Positions 33,062 through 45,090 of a DNA stretch of 64,000 nt are shown here, piece after piece. The DNA comes from Diogma glabrata (lineage: Eukaryota > Arthropoda > Insecta > Diptera > Cylindrotomidae), in the NCBI GenBank assembly GCA_963693315.1, contig OY856188.1:95165745-95229744 (forward strand), given 5' to 3'. The notes under the pieces are model-generated. The model saw nothing but the letters and a program-made list of their open reading frames with translations. It did no database searches and was not told the origin of the DNA. The position numbers and the translations under genes were made by a program. Position 1 is the first letter of the stretch, and each line of letters begins with the position of its first letter.

Positions 33062-33365
33062 TATTTAACTAGAAGTTTTGTTAGATAAATAACTTTTTGT
33101 TACAGTTTTTTACAAAAAATAAAAGTGGGTGGCGCAGTCAGCGTATTGAACGTATTACATCACATTTTGTAGTACATATAACTAATTTATAATACTTTAA
33201 AATAGTTGAATTAAGTTTTAGTATTTATACTTATTACTTAATTAAGATTTAGAATTAGCACATTTTCTACATATTTAGTGCCCTTCTGTATTGACTACGC
33301 CACCCACTTTTATTTTTTGTAAAAAACTGTAACAAAAAATTATCTATCTAAACTGTTTAAATAGT
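33062..33365. repeat. Palindromic MITE-like unit
   Basis: Arms 33062-33140 and 33287-33365 share TTACAGTTTTTTACAAAAAA and AAAAGTGGGTGGCG(C/T)AGTCA in inverse orientation, around an AT-rich core of about 145 bp. No ORF. Confidence 0.85.
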
Positions 33366-33370
33366 TATTT

Positions 33371-33487
33371 ATTATACAAGGGAAAAAAGTAGTAGATTTT
33401 AGCTCGAGGTTGTGTTGTCTCCCGACGCGAAGCGGAGGGAGACAAAAAACCGAGAGCTAAAATCTACAATTTTTCCCGTGTATAATA
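33371..33487. repeat. GC-rich-centred long hairpin
   Basis: Arms of about 50 bp (ATTATACAAGGGAAAAAAGT... and its inverse ...TTTTTCCCGTGTATAAT) enclose the centre GTCTCCCGACGCGAAGCGGA. The arms share TAGATTTTAGCTC. The centre is much more GC-rich than the surroundings. A transcript would form a strong stem-loop. Confidence 0.85.
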
Positions 33488-33765
33488 CACTATTTTTTTC
33501 TGTGACTGGATAAATATTAATATAATTATTGAAAAAATAATATTAAACAAATATTACAATATGTATATTCACCCCACCATACGAATTTTTCTTGAATAAA
33601 AACTTAAAATTAAGTTTCATTTTATTTGTCAAAACCAGTTATTAACATCAAGAAGAAAACGGTATAACTTTTCATTAACATTAAAATAGTCATAAATGTT
33701 CATAAATATTCATAATATTCATCATTTATGTGTATATATGTATTTATATATATATTTTTATCTAT

Positions 33766-33880
33766 CCGGGAAAAAAGTACATACTTTTTTCCCGGGGAAA
33801 AAAGTATTTTATGAAAAGTAGCATTTTTGCACCTGTCAGCAGAAGTAAAATGTTAAACTTTTTTCCCGTCACAGAAAAAA
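33766..33880. repeat. CCCGGGAAAAAAG short palindromes
   Basis: CCGGGAAAAAAGTA and TACTTTTTTCCCGGGG form a dyad at 33766-33800, followed by another GGAAAAAAGTA. CTTTTTTCCCGTCACAGAAA at 33845-33874 reproduces the edge of the hairpin above and pairs with TTTTTTTCTGTGAC at 33492-33505. Confidence 0.6.
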
Positions 33881-34041
33881 AGATATTTAAATATTTATTT
33901 CCTTATTACAGTTTGAAAGCAAACATAGTTATTAATAAAAGATTTAACGTTTGAATATAACCTTTGTTTCTTTGGAATATCGTGTTGTATCAAAGCAAAA
34001 TTTATTTTTTAGTTTTTAGTTCATTTTCAATAAAAGTGTGT

Positions 34042-35610
34042 TTCTTAAAAATTTTTTTAATTAATTTTTATTTTATAGTTTTTAGCCATATACATTTTTT
34101 GAGTCAGTTTTTTGTTTTTGTTTTTAATTTTATGTTTCCTAAAAATAATCACATTAATATCTCAGTAAATACATACATCATAATTAAAACCAGTAATTTA
34201 ATAACTAACCTAAAATTTAATTTATGTTAATTTAATAAATGTTAAATACCATTAGTTATATACAACGTTAAATACAATTTGTTAATGCCATTTCTGTATA
34301 TACAGTACAAAATTTTAGTACGTTACCAAAACCTCGGTATACAAGCCTTCTTCATTTTTTGACACAGAAAAAATCGTGAACTTGCAGCGCCATTTTGAAA
34401 TTAAAACTCAATATAAAAAAAATTCAAAAAATCACCTTAACGCCAATACCGCCATCTAGAAAAATAAAACTCCTTATAAAAGAATTTGAAAAAATTTAAT
34501 CAAAAAACACTAATCCAATTTTTTGCATACAATGTTCATTGTTTTTTGTTTTGTAGAATATCGGAGGTTTTGACGTTACTCATTGTTTACTCATTTACTC
34601 ATTGTTTACGTTCTTTACTCATTGTTTTTCAGTTCTATTATTACATATGAGATGGCGTTTTTATGTTCAGAAATTTTACATTAGCTGGTATTAATCGATT
34701 TAAGTTTGTTTTTAAAAAATTTATTACTACATATTTATCAAGCATAGTATAAAACATGTATTATTTAGGTCACAAAACTAAATAAAATTGTTTGAATTTT
34801 CAAACACATAGTTGTATGGAAAGTGTTTACGATTTTCCTGTACTTTTATACTTGAAAACTATACTTAAGACATGCTTAAGACTAATTATGTTTAATATTT
34901 AGTCAATAAGACTCTATATAAACAAATTAAAATTGTTTAATTGTAACCTATGTAATTTTTTTTATTTATCTCTTATCTGTAGCGGGTTTACTTGTAAACC
35001 GGAACATCAAATTCTTTTATACAAAAATCAAAACCGTCACTATTTCTAGTCTGTGTCTGATTGTATGCAAAATACAAAACATATGCAAAATACAATGAAT
35101 CTTTCATATGCTGAACCTCTAAATTTGTTTAATATCGTATATTGTTTATGGTTTTTCTCTGCTAAAAAACAATCAGGCTTGGATATAGAAGGTTTTGACA
35201 AACACAATAAAAATTTTCTTTCGATTTGCTGCAGCGCATTCTATTAACTGATAAAAATAACTATTATTATTGAAACGAATCATGAAAAAAATTAAAGCTT
35301 AATAAAAACAAGAACAAATAGTAAAATTTTGATTTTTTAAATACATTATTTTTAATATAAGGTCGTTTTTCCATATAAAAAAGACACAAATGTGTATGAT
35401 ATCTATGACTATATTGATATACATAGTATTACCGAAATTCCTACGCTCAAATGCATCAACCAGATTATGATGATTTCAGAGCAATTCTTAAAGCTTTTAT
35501 AGAATGGAGGAAAATACGATTTTTTTATTTTCAATTTTATGAAATTTTTTGCTTTAAAACTTTTAAAAATACGTTCTGACTGCTCCAACAAACTTGTCTT
35601 TTAAATTTGG
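34042..35610. other. AT-rich non-coding DNA
   Basis: No gene recognised. A small direct repeat TTTACTCATTGTTTAC/TTCTTTACTCATTGTTTT lies at about 34576-34630. Confidence 0.4.
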
Positions 35611-35754
35611 GAGTAATCAAATAATGGGAAGTTACTGAAAAATAGATCACAAAATAGTAACTATCACAACTGTCAGAAGTCAAGTTAAATAAAAGTGTGT
35701 AAAAATACTTACACATTATAATTTAAATTAGAAATATGGTCAATGAGAAATATG

Positions 35755-36288
35755 GCGATTTATGAATTTTTGAGCCCGAAAAACAGCGGTGTCACCGGCA
35801 ATCAGACGTAAATATTTAATTTAAAAATTTATAAAATCTACTGCGTACATTGGAAAGCTGACCGCCATTTGCAGTAAGAAAATGTGGCAGAAGAAACAGA
35901 ACAGCAAACAGAAGTCTTTTCTCATTGTTCGTGTTCATAATAAGATATCGTGACAATCAAATTTTGAAATAAAATAATAAACATATTTATTTATTCCTAT
36001 AGGACACACAACAATAAAACAAAATAATTTTTAATTAAAATAATAAATATATTTGACTAACTGCGACGTTGCCAGATCTACTTTTCCATATAGTAGTGGT
36101 AATCAAATTAGAGACACATATTTTTTAGTACTATGAAACTAAATAATATTTTGGAAATATTCTATCATAGTAAATTGTTACAATTGATAAAAAGCATTCC
36201 TGTATTGAAATTTTTACATAATAACATAATAATTTGTTTGAAATTTTATTAGATGTACTACGCAATTTGACTATCTATAAATCCTTAA
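35755..36288. repeat. Right arm of second large inverted repeat
   Basis: Inverse partner of 31779-32308. It lies just upstream of the Penelope-like fragment and is repeated at 39426-39959 by the tandem duplication. Confidence 0.85.
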
Positions 36289-36395
36289 ATTTCAATTCTA
36301 TGATGCCTTTAAATTACAAACGAAAAACAGTTAAATTATTATGACGAAAAATCTTTGAATTATCGGACACAAAATTTCACAAACAAAACTTTGAA

Positions 36396-36997
36396 TTGCT
36401 AATTAATACGTTGATAAAAAACAATCATCCAAAATCCTTTGTTAAAAATAACATAAAGAAATTAATAGTTAGTTTACAAAAAACCCAAAATAATAACATA
36501 TTTGATATGAACCATATTTGTATTATTCCATACACCACTAGTTTATTTGAAAAAATTAAAACTTTTTTAAAAAGATACAATATTAACACTGTTGGGTGAG
36601 CAACAAATACTTTACATCATAACAATTTGTTCAAAATGATAAAAGATAAAACACCAATAGAATTACAATCATATGTTGTTTACAAAATAGAATGTGAATG
36701 CAATCTTATATTAGCAAAACTATCCAATGCCTAAAAAAGAGGGGTTATCAACATAAACATGCAGTTGATACTAATAATGGTAGTCATAGTGCTTTATGCC
36801 AACATGTTCTAGAGTCAGGGCACCATCCAAAATGGGACGATACTATGATCCGAAAAAGGGAAAAAAACAAAAATAAATTATTAGTTAAAGAAATGATTTG
36901 CATCAAAAGAGACAACAATACTTTGAATTTTCAAACAGATAGCTGCTACTTATCTAACGGGTATAATTTTATTTTGGATATCAACAAAAACAGCTGA
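36396..36997 (+). pseudogene. Penelope-like element C-terminus with GIY-YIG nuclease (copy 1)
   Basis: Two plus-strand frames. 36396-36599 reads NTLIKNNHPKSFVKNNI...CIIPYTTSLFEKIKTFLK.YNIN, the segment between RT and endonuclease in Penelope-like elements. After a short frame break, the sequence from 36660 reads IELQSYVVYKIECECN and continues into 36698-36997 with KRGYQHKHAVDTNNGSHSAL, CQHVLESGHHPKWDD and LLVKEMICIKRDNNTLN, typical of the GIY-YIG domain after its first motif. The GIY-YIG core residues themselves are degraded (ILAKLSN for YIGQTSR). The RT catalytic domain is missing. In intact elements the nuclease nicks target DNA for insertion. Confidence 0.85.
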
Positions 36998-39281
36998 CCA
37001 GACGTTTTTTTTGTGTGTTTTGAATATTTATTTTAATTTTAATTTTTAGTCTTACTTTTAATTTAGTATGGTAATGTTCTCTTGTTTTAAGTTTTAAATA
37101 ATTTAATGATTTTTGTTTGTTAATTCTGGTTTTGTAAATTGTATCAGTTTTTTATGATGTATCATATTGGATTTCTATTCTAACGAAAGTGCAATGCACT
37201 AGATTAAAGTAAATTTTTATTTTCTAAATAGATATTTTAAATAATTATTTAAAAATTTAATTGTTTGTTTTAGTTTTGTTTTTTATTTATCCACTGAAAA
37301 TGTCTTCGTATTGTAGACGAAATATTTAAATGTTTAATGAATAAAAATTAATATTAAAGAAACTGTTTGAGCAAATCGATTGATGTTTTTCCAAAAAAAA
37401 TCTACATATAGTCAGCTGTACTCTCTTTCAATGCAAGCAGATTTTATTGAAATATAATATTCAACAATCATCTGTTCTTGGTGCAACCATATTAAAGTTC
37501 TATACGATATTCAACTATCAGCTCTTTATTTTTGGTGCATCAATTTTGTATTTATTTAACTATTCAACAATCACCTCGCTTTGGTGCAACCATGTATGAG
37601 TTAGATATTTAATTATCGCCAGCGTCCAGCATTTGTAAATAATCGAAGGAAGAATCTATCGAATCCACATACTGAAGCTAGGGCGGAACAAACTAAAGGT
37701 GCGCGTATTGTCTTGAAGTCAGGATTGCCTATGGCAATTCCGTTCGAAAGCCAGCCGCTCGTTACCCTGTTTGTCTAGGTTTGATTAGGAGGAATTTTAT
37801 GTTAGAGATTTATTATTAATAGAGTTACATAGTGGATAGTAATAAAGTTGGTTTAAATTAGTTTAATTTGTTTAAGGAAGTGCAAAGAACCTTAATTTAA
37901 TTTTTTCGAAAACAAATTAAAAAACCATATATCCATGACTGTAATAAAAACAAAGTTTGTTTTTTTAAACCTAGTTACATCAATCTAAAGTTCTTTCAAG
38001 TTCTTCTTATGCAAACAAACACGTTTTTCACTGTGAACAATTTTAATCATAAAACCCGATTTTTTCCAGTCTTTAACTTTGTTTTATTTTCTGCGGTAAA
38101 CGAAACATTTCCTCCTCTTATTTTTGTTAGTTTTAAATCAAAGCTTCATTATACACATGAAAAGCTGTTTTTAGTATTATTTTAAGAACTTACACGTTTC
38201 TTTTTTACAAGCAGAAAAAAAATATAAATTTAATTTAAAATGTGTAAAATTTTAATTACACGCAAAATGAATATAATTATAATAAAACAGTTTTATGATA
38301 ATGTTACGTGTTTTTTTATTTCATTTACATGTTGTTATAGTGTGAAAATAGTTGTTTGTTCTAGAATGTGAAGTCTTTTGTTTTCGTATTTTCTGTTTGC
38401 AATTTGTGAAATTTATTTCGGAAATTTGGAGGTTTAGTTGGGTGACGGAGGAGTCATTATTGAAAAGATAGCTTTTAGGCTTAACAAATTGAAATGAGAA
38501 TTTAATTAATAATACTAAAAGTTTTATAATTACATCTGTGTTTTATGATTGATTGTTATGTTTTGAAAAACAAATTATGTATAAACTTAAGATTTTTTAA
38601 GGGGAAAAATAAACATGTTAATGATAAAATGTTATATATTAACATTCGGTGGGATATTATATTATAGAAAATATAGAGCTTTTTAAGGGAAAATTTTTTT
38701 AAGGGTAAATAGAAACTGGTTATATCATATGAAGATTTGACGTTAAAAATGAAAGTTGATTATGTTGTTTGTCATACAGTTCATCGGTTTTCAAAATTCA
38801 AATTATGAATAGATGTTTTTGTTATGATTTGAAATCAAGTAATTGCTGTATTTTAACAAATCAAACATGTCAAATGTTGAATCTGAATCTAGATAGCTGT
38901 TTTTGAACGTCCAAATTATTGGATAATTGTTTTTGAATTATAATTTTGGTGCAACACATAAAAAAAGTCACTGGTAATGAAAGTAATTTGCGTTTTATTT
39001 AAAGCATAACCTTTTTAACCCATCCTACACTCTCACCCGCTCAAAATAGAGAAATATAACTATGTGACACGTTATTATAGTTTATGTTCAGAGTTTCTTA
39101 ACTTTTAATGTTTCTTAAATTAAGCTATTTTTCATGAAACACCTTTCTCGTTTGGGTCAAAATAATTTTTTTTCACCTGTCCCCACTTCCATCCCTTTAA
39201 AAACTCAGAACCTATTTATTTGGGAATTCGCTTTATTAGCAAACTTTTTTCGTCTGTGAATTTGTTCAAATTTTTTAATTT
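36998..39281. other. Non-coding remainder of duplication unit, copy 1
   Basis: AT-rich sequence with a less AT-rich patch at 37615-37800. No gene recognised. It is repeated in copy 2 (40669-42947). Confidence 0.4.
37458..37600. repeat. Three about 50-bp tandem repeats (copy 1)
   Basis: Units at about 37458, 37508 and 37561 share TATTCAAC(A/T)ATCA.CT and TTGGTGCA(A/T)C(A). They lie downstream of the Penelope-like fragment. Confidence 0.75.
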
Positions 39282-39425
39282 GAGTAATCAAATAATGGGA
39301 AGTTACTGAAAAATAGATCACAAAATAGTAACTATCACAACTGTCAGAAGTCAAGTTAAATAAAAGTGTGTAAAAATACTTACACATTATAATTTAAATT
39401 AGAAATATGGTCAATGAGAAATATG

Positions 39426-39959
39426 GCGATTTATGAATTTTTGAGCCCGAAAAACAGCGGTGTCACCGGCAATCAGACGTAAATATTTAATTTAAAAATT
39501 TATAAAATCTACTGCGTACATTGGAAAGCTGACCACCATTTGCAGTAAGAAAATGTGGCAGAAGAAACAGAACAGCAAACAGAAGTCTTTTCTCATTGTT
39601 CGTGTTCATAATAAGATATCGTGACAATCAAATTTTGAAATAAAATAATAAACATATTTATTTATTCCTATAGGACACACAACAATAAAACAAAATAATT
39701 TTTAATTAAAATAATAAATATATTTGACTAACTGCGACGTTGCCAGATCTACTTTTCCATATAGTAGTGGTAATCAAATTAGAGACACATATTTTTTAGT
39801 ACTATGAAACTAAATAATATTTTGGAAATATTCTATCATAGTAAATTGTTACAATTGATAAAAAGCATTCCTGTATTGAAATTTTTACATAATAACATAA
39901 TAATTTGTTTGAAATTTTATTAGATGTACTACGCAATTTGACTATCTATAAATCCTTAA
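39426..39959. repeat. Inverted-repeat arm, duplicated copy
   Basis: Copy of 35755-36288 produced by the 3,671-bp tandem duplication, hence a third copy of the family with 31779-32308 inverted. Confidence 0.9.
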
Positions 39960-40066
39960 ATTTCAATTCTATGATGCCTTTAAATTACAAACGAAAAACA
40001 GTTAAATTATTATGACGAAAAATCTTTGAATTATCGGACACAAAATTTCACAAACAAAACTTTGAA

Positions 40067-40668
40067 TTGCTAATTAATACGTTGATAAAAAACAATCATC
40101 CAAAATCCTTTGTTAAAAATAACATAAAGAAATTAATAGTTAGTTTACAAAAAACCCAAAATAATAACATATTTGATATGAACCATATTTGTATTATTCC
40201 ATACACCACTAGTTTATTTGAAAAAATTAAAACTTTTTTAAAAAAATACAATATTAACACTGTTGGGTGAGCAACAAATACTTTACATCATAACAATTTG
40301 TTCAAAATGATAAAAGATAAAACACCAATAGAATTACAATCATATGTTGTTTACAAAATAGAATGTGAATGCAATCTTATATTAGCAAAACTATCCAATG
40401 CCTAAAAAAGAGGGGTTATCAACATAAACATGCAGTTGATACTAATAATGGTAGTCATAGTGCTTTATGCCAACATGTTCTAGAGTCAGGGCACCATCCA
40501 AAATGGGACGATACTATGATCCGAAAAAGGGAAAAAAACAAAAATAAATTATTAGTTAAAGAAATGATTTGCATCAAAAGAGACAACAATACTTTGAATT
40601 TTCAAACAGATAGCTGCTACTTATCTAACGGGTATAATTTTATTTTGGATATCAACAAAAACAGCTGA
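40067..40668 (+). pseudogene. Penelope-like element C-terminus with GIY-YIG nuclease (copy 2)
   Basis: Duplicate of 36396-36997. It encodes the same two frames with one visible amino-acid difference (FLKK instead of FLKR). It shares the same frame break, so the damage predates the duplication. Confidence 0.85.
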
Positions 40669-41128
40669 CCAGACGTTTTTTTTGTGTGTTTTGAATATTT
40701 ATTTTAATTTTAATTTTTAGTCTTACTTTTAATTTAGTATGGTAATGTTCTCTTGTTTTAAGTTTTAAATAATTTAATGATTTTTGTTTGTTAATTCTGG
40801 TTTTGTAAATTGTATCAGTTTTTTATGATGTATCATATTGGATTTCTATTCTAACGAAAGTGCAATGCACTAGATTAAAGTAAATTTTTATTTTCTAAAT
40901 AGATATTTTAAATAATTATTTAAAAATTTAATTGTTTGTTTTAGTTTTGTTTTTTATTTATCCACTGAAAATGTCTTCGTATTGTAGACGAAATATTTAA
41001 ATGTTTAATGAATAAAAATTAATATTAAAGAAACTGTTTGAGCAAATCGATTGATGTTTTTCCAAAAAAAATCTACATATAGTCAGCTGTACTCTCTTTC
41101 AATGCAAGCAGATTTTATTGAAATATAA

Positions 41129-41271
41129 TATTCAACAATCATCTGTTCTTGGTGCAACCATATTAAAGTTCTATACGATATTCAACTATCAGCTCTTTAT
41201 TTTTGGTGCATCAATTTTGTATTTATTTAACTATTCAACAATCACCTCGCTTTGGTGCAACCATGTATGAG
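41129..41271. repeat. Three about 50-bp tandem repeats (copy 2)
   Basis: Duplicate of 37458-37600. Confidence 0.75.
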
Positions 41272-42947
41272 TTAGATATTTAATTATCGCCAGCGTCCAG
41301 CATTTGTAAATAATCGAAGGAAGAATCTATCGAATCCACATACTGAAGCTAGGGCGGAACAAACTAAAGGTGCGCGTATTGTCTTGAAGTCAGGATTGCC
41401 TATGGCAATTCCGTTCGAAAGCCAGCCGCTCGTTACCCTGTTTGTCTAGGTTTGATTAGGAGGAATTTTATGTTAGAGATTTATTATTAATAGAGTTACA
41501 TAGTGGATAGTAATAAAGTTGGTTTAAATTAGTTTAATTTGTTTAAGGAAGTGCAAAGAACCTTAATTTAATTTTTTCGAAAACAAATTAAAAAACCATA
41601 TATCCATGACTGTAATAAAAACAAAGTTTGTTTTTTTAAACCTAGTTACATCAATCTAAAGTTCTTTCAAGTTCTTCTTATGCAAACAAACACGTTTTTC
41701 ACTGTGAACAATTTTAATCATAAAACCCGATTTTTTCCAGTCTTTAACTTTGTTTTATTTTCTGCGGTAAACGAAACATTTCCTCCTCTTATTTTTGTTA
41801 GTTTTAAATCAAAGCTTCATTATACACATGAAAAGCTGTTTTTAGTATTATTTTAAGAACTTACACGTTTCTTTTTTACAAGCAGAAAAAAAATATAAAT
41901 TTAATTTAAAATGTGTAAAATTTTAATTACACGCAAAATGAATATAATTATAATAAAACAGTTTTATGATAATGTTACGTGTTTTTTTATTTCATTTACA
42001 TGTTGTTATAGTGTGAAAATAGTTGTTTGTTCTAGAATGTGAAGTCTTTTGTTTTCGTATTTTCTGTTTGCAATTTGTGAAATTTATTTCGGAAATTTGG
42101 AGGTTTAGTTGGGTGACGGAGGAGTCATTATTGAAAAGATAGCTTTTAGGCTTAACAAATTGAAATGAGAATTTAATTAATAATACTAAAAGTTTTATAA
42201 TTACATCTGTGTTTTATGATTGATTGTTATGTTTTGAAAAACAAATTATGTATAAACTTAAGATTTTTTAAGGGGAAAAATAAACATGTTAATGATAAAA
42301 TGTTATATATTAACATTCGGTGGGATATTATATTATAGAAAATATAGAGCTTTTTAAGGGAAAATTTTTTTAAGGGTAAATGGAAACTGGTTATATCATA
42401 TGAAGATTTGACGTTAAAAATGAAAGTTGATTATGTTGTTTGTCATACAGTTCATCGGTTTTCAAAATTCAAATTATGAATAGATGTTTTTGTTATGATT
42501 TGAAATCAAGTAATTGCTGTATTTTAACAAATCAAACATGTCAAATGTTGAATCTGAATCTAGATAGCTGTTTTTGAACGTCCAAATTATTGGATAATTG
42601 TTTTTGAATTATAATTTTGGTGCAACACATAAAAAAAGTCACTGGTAATGAAAGTAATTTGCGTTTTATTTAAAGCATAACCTTTTTAACCCATCCTACA
42701 CTCTCACCCGCTCAAAATAGAGAAATATAACTATGTGACACGTTATTATAGTTTATGTTCAGAGTTTCTTAACTTTTAATGTTTCTTAAATTAAGCTATT
42801 TTTCATGAAACACCTTTCTCGTTTGGGTCAAAATAATTTTTTTTCACCTGTCCCCACTTCCATCCCTTTAAAAACTCAGAACCTATTTATTTGGGAATTC
42901 GCTTTATTAGCAAACTTTTTTCGTCTGTGAATTTGTTCAAATTTTTT

Positions 42948-43929
42948 TGCCAACTCTGCTCGAAACACAAGGGGGCAGAAAAAAATTTAAAAAATTAAAA
43001 CTTAAAAAACTTTAAACTTTTTTAAAAACTTAAAACTTAGCCAAGTGGTTTTTGTTTCCTTAAATAAAATACCCGTATACAGATTATTTTTTGAATTATG
43101 ATTGATTGAAAAATGAAAACGCTTCATTCAAGATAGATTAGCTTGAAGATGAAGTTATAATAGGATATAAAGCAATATTTTAGTTATAAAATGTAATAAT
43201 GTAGAGAAAATTGGAATTTATACGAAAAATATAACATTAAACCGGAATCTAATAAATCTATGACAAACAAAACTTAGCTGGAAATCTCTTATTCTCATTC
43301 AAAAATTTACAAAAACATAATTTTCAAAAAAAAGAATGAATTTTAATTTAACATAAAGAAAAATATTTTAATGGAAAACAAACACAAAATTATATAAATC
43401 AAAATACATAAGCTTACATTAATTATATCTTGAATGTTGTCTTCTTCCAAAACCAGTCCTGTGGAACAAATGTTGATTGTAGGTTGTCATAAATTGCATC
43501 CCACAAATCACTTATTCAAAATTCTGCAACGTTATCCATAGACGCTTTGTAGGATGCAATACTCAATGTCGATCACACCAAATATGAACAAAATCAAAAG
43601 ATGAACCAGCATGACAATCATACATATAATACTCTTTTGTATCAAATCATCACTTGATGCCCCATTAAAATACTGCGTTATCATAAACAGTTTCACTGTT
43701 GTTCTGATGTTATAAACTCCTCAAATATTGCTTTGTACATATAAGTTTCGCGTAGAAATAAATCAATCACGTTAAAATATTGACGACGAACTAAATTACA
43801 AATTAAGCCAAATATATTATTTTTGTGAAACCTCTCATTAATTTTTATGCGAAGAACTCAAAGAATTAAGAGAATAGAGGAAGTGAAATTGATGTTAAAA
43901 TTTGAAGCAATTTTTGTACACCAATAAAA
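42948..43929. other. Non-coding, includes an unassigned minus-strand reading
   Basis: Besides the family B end, minus-strand translation of about 43440-43790 shows a protein-like stretch (VIDLFLRETYMYKAIFEEF) broken by stops. I do not recognise it. Confidence 0.3.
43200..43440. repeat. Repeat family B left end, copy 1
   Basis: Resembles 54237-54470: TGTAGAGAAAATT, AATATTAAACCGG, GAAAATCT..TATT and AATAAGCTTA(C/T)ATTA occur in the same order. The matching right end of family B may be 49500-49566 (TTTAAATATGAATACTATTA). If so, this copy has been enlarged to about 6.3 kb by nested insertions. Confidence 0.55.
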
Positions 43930-45090
43930 GTTTACTAATATTTATTTTTTTTTATTTATTTATTGACAATTAAAGCCTTTATTTACAATTATTTCCTTAA
44001 AATTATTCAGATTTAAAATTACATTTCGTTCACTTAACTACTATTTTCAAATAGAGTTTTCATTTTAAATTCAATTTTTTTCTTAAAACTACTTCTACTA
44101 ATTTCATTATTATAAAAAACATTGTACTTATTGAAAATTCTTATACATTTATCAACTGTGTCATTAAAATAAAAGTCGTTAGAATGATTTACTTCTGTTA
44201 AGACTCTGGCATTTCTCAGTGAATAGTTCACTTGTCTAACTAAAAGTCTATTCGTCAAAGATTCTATTTTAATATTTTTCCGAACTAAATCAAATCCTAG
44301 TAATGCTAGCGCAAGTTCTCTTCTATTTTCTAAAGTGGTCATATTAATCAATAACAACCTATTCTTATATTTAGGTAATTTATATCCTGAAAATCCTATA
44401 GGTCTGAGAGCAAATAACAAAAATTGTTTTTGAACACTTTCTATGCGATTAATGTCTTCTTGTCTATAAGGAGACCAAACAACACTAGCATATTCCAAAG
44501 TCGATTGCACTAAGGCCACGTACAGTGTCTTTGTTAAATATGGATCATTAAATTCCCTAGCTCGTCTTTTAATAAAACCCAAAACCGAATAGCTACTACT
44601 TATCACTTTATCAATATGACTTTTAAAATTTAATTTGCTGTCGAAAATAACGCCCAAGTCTCCAGTTTGACAGTCTCTTTTGAGAATTTTCCCTTCTATC
44701 TCGTAATCGTATTTGAAATAGTCACTTTTTTTATTGAAAGAAATGACTGAACATTTGCCAACATTTAATTTCATGCCATTCAATTTGCACCAGTCTGTTA
44801 CTTTGTTAATATTATCTTGAAGATGTTTTGCATCTTCTACGTTGTTAATGGCTTGAAACATTTTTAAATCGTCTGCAAATAATAAGTATTGTATGTCATT
44901 GAATAGTTCTGGTAGGTCGTTGATAAATACTAGAAAAAGTAAAGGCCCTAAGACACTACCTTGAGGAACGCCTGAGGTCATATCAAAAGTTAAGGATTTT
45001 TTGTTTTTAAATTTTACTGTTTGTTTTCTGTCTTTCAAATATAAAGTTATTAATTGCAATAAAGGACCTCTTATTATATACACATGTATT
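43930..45090 (-). mobile_element. 5'-truncated jockey/CR1-like LINE
   Basis: A minus-strand LINE. The 3' tail appears on the plus strand as a TTTA-type run at about 43938-43966, and a 3' UTR of about 70 bp precedes the stop at 44034. The truncation is in RT near 45090. No clear target duplication was found. Confidence 0.8.
44034..45083 (-). pseudogene. LINE reverse transcriptase C-terminal half
   Basis: A 349-codon uninterrupted frame. It starts at IRGPLLQLITLYLKDRKQTV, has the conserved GVPQGSVLGPLLFLVFINDL, the catalytic box LLFADDLKMF (FADD, intact), LNVGKCSVISF, and LGVIFDSKLNFKSHI, then VALVQSTLEYASVVWSPY. This is the jockey/CR1 superfamily arrangement. The endonuclease and N-terminal RT are missing, so it cannot transpose. 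The clean frame suggests youth. In an intact relative this enzyme performs target-primed reverse transcription. Confidence 0.9.

Larger units (their letters stand above)
32851..35700. repeat. Nested palindromic element complex
   Basis: The ends read ACACACTTTTATT (32851) and AATAAAAGTGTGT (ending 35700), with another such inverse end at about 34030-34041. The inner arms 32851-33015 and 33879-34041 are inverted copies (CAAAGAAACAAAGGTTATAT, GAAATAAATATT). Between them are two further palindromes (33062-33365 and 33371-33487). The remainder, 34042-35600, is AT-rich without a gene. No transposase is seen. Confidence 0.6.
35611..39281. repeat. 3,671-bp tandem duplication, copy 1
   Basis: Head-to-tail with 39282-42947 at a constant offset of 3,671 and no spacer. 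Only isolated differences were noticed: GACCGCC/GACCACC near 35861 versus 39532, an A/G near 36576 versus 40247, and AATAGAA/AATGGAA near 38712 versus 42383. The unit contains an inverted-repeat arm, a Penelope-like fragment and short tandem repeats. Confidence 0.97.
39282..42947. repeat. 3,671-bp tandem duplication, copy 2
   Basis: Begins GAGTAATCAAATAATGGGAA exactly as at 35611 and ends in the T-run at about 42947, where sequence departs into CCAACTCTGC. The AATTTG at both left junctions gives a few bases of microhomology. Confidence 0.97.
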
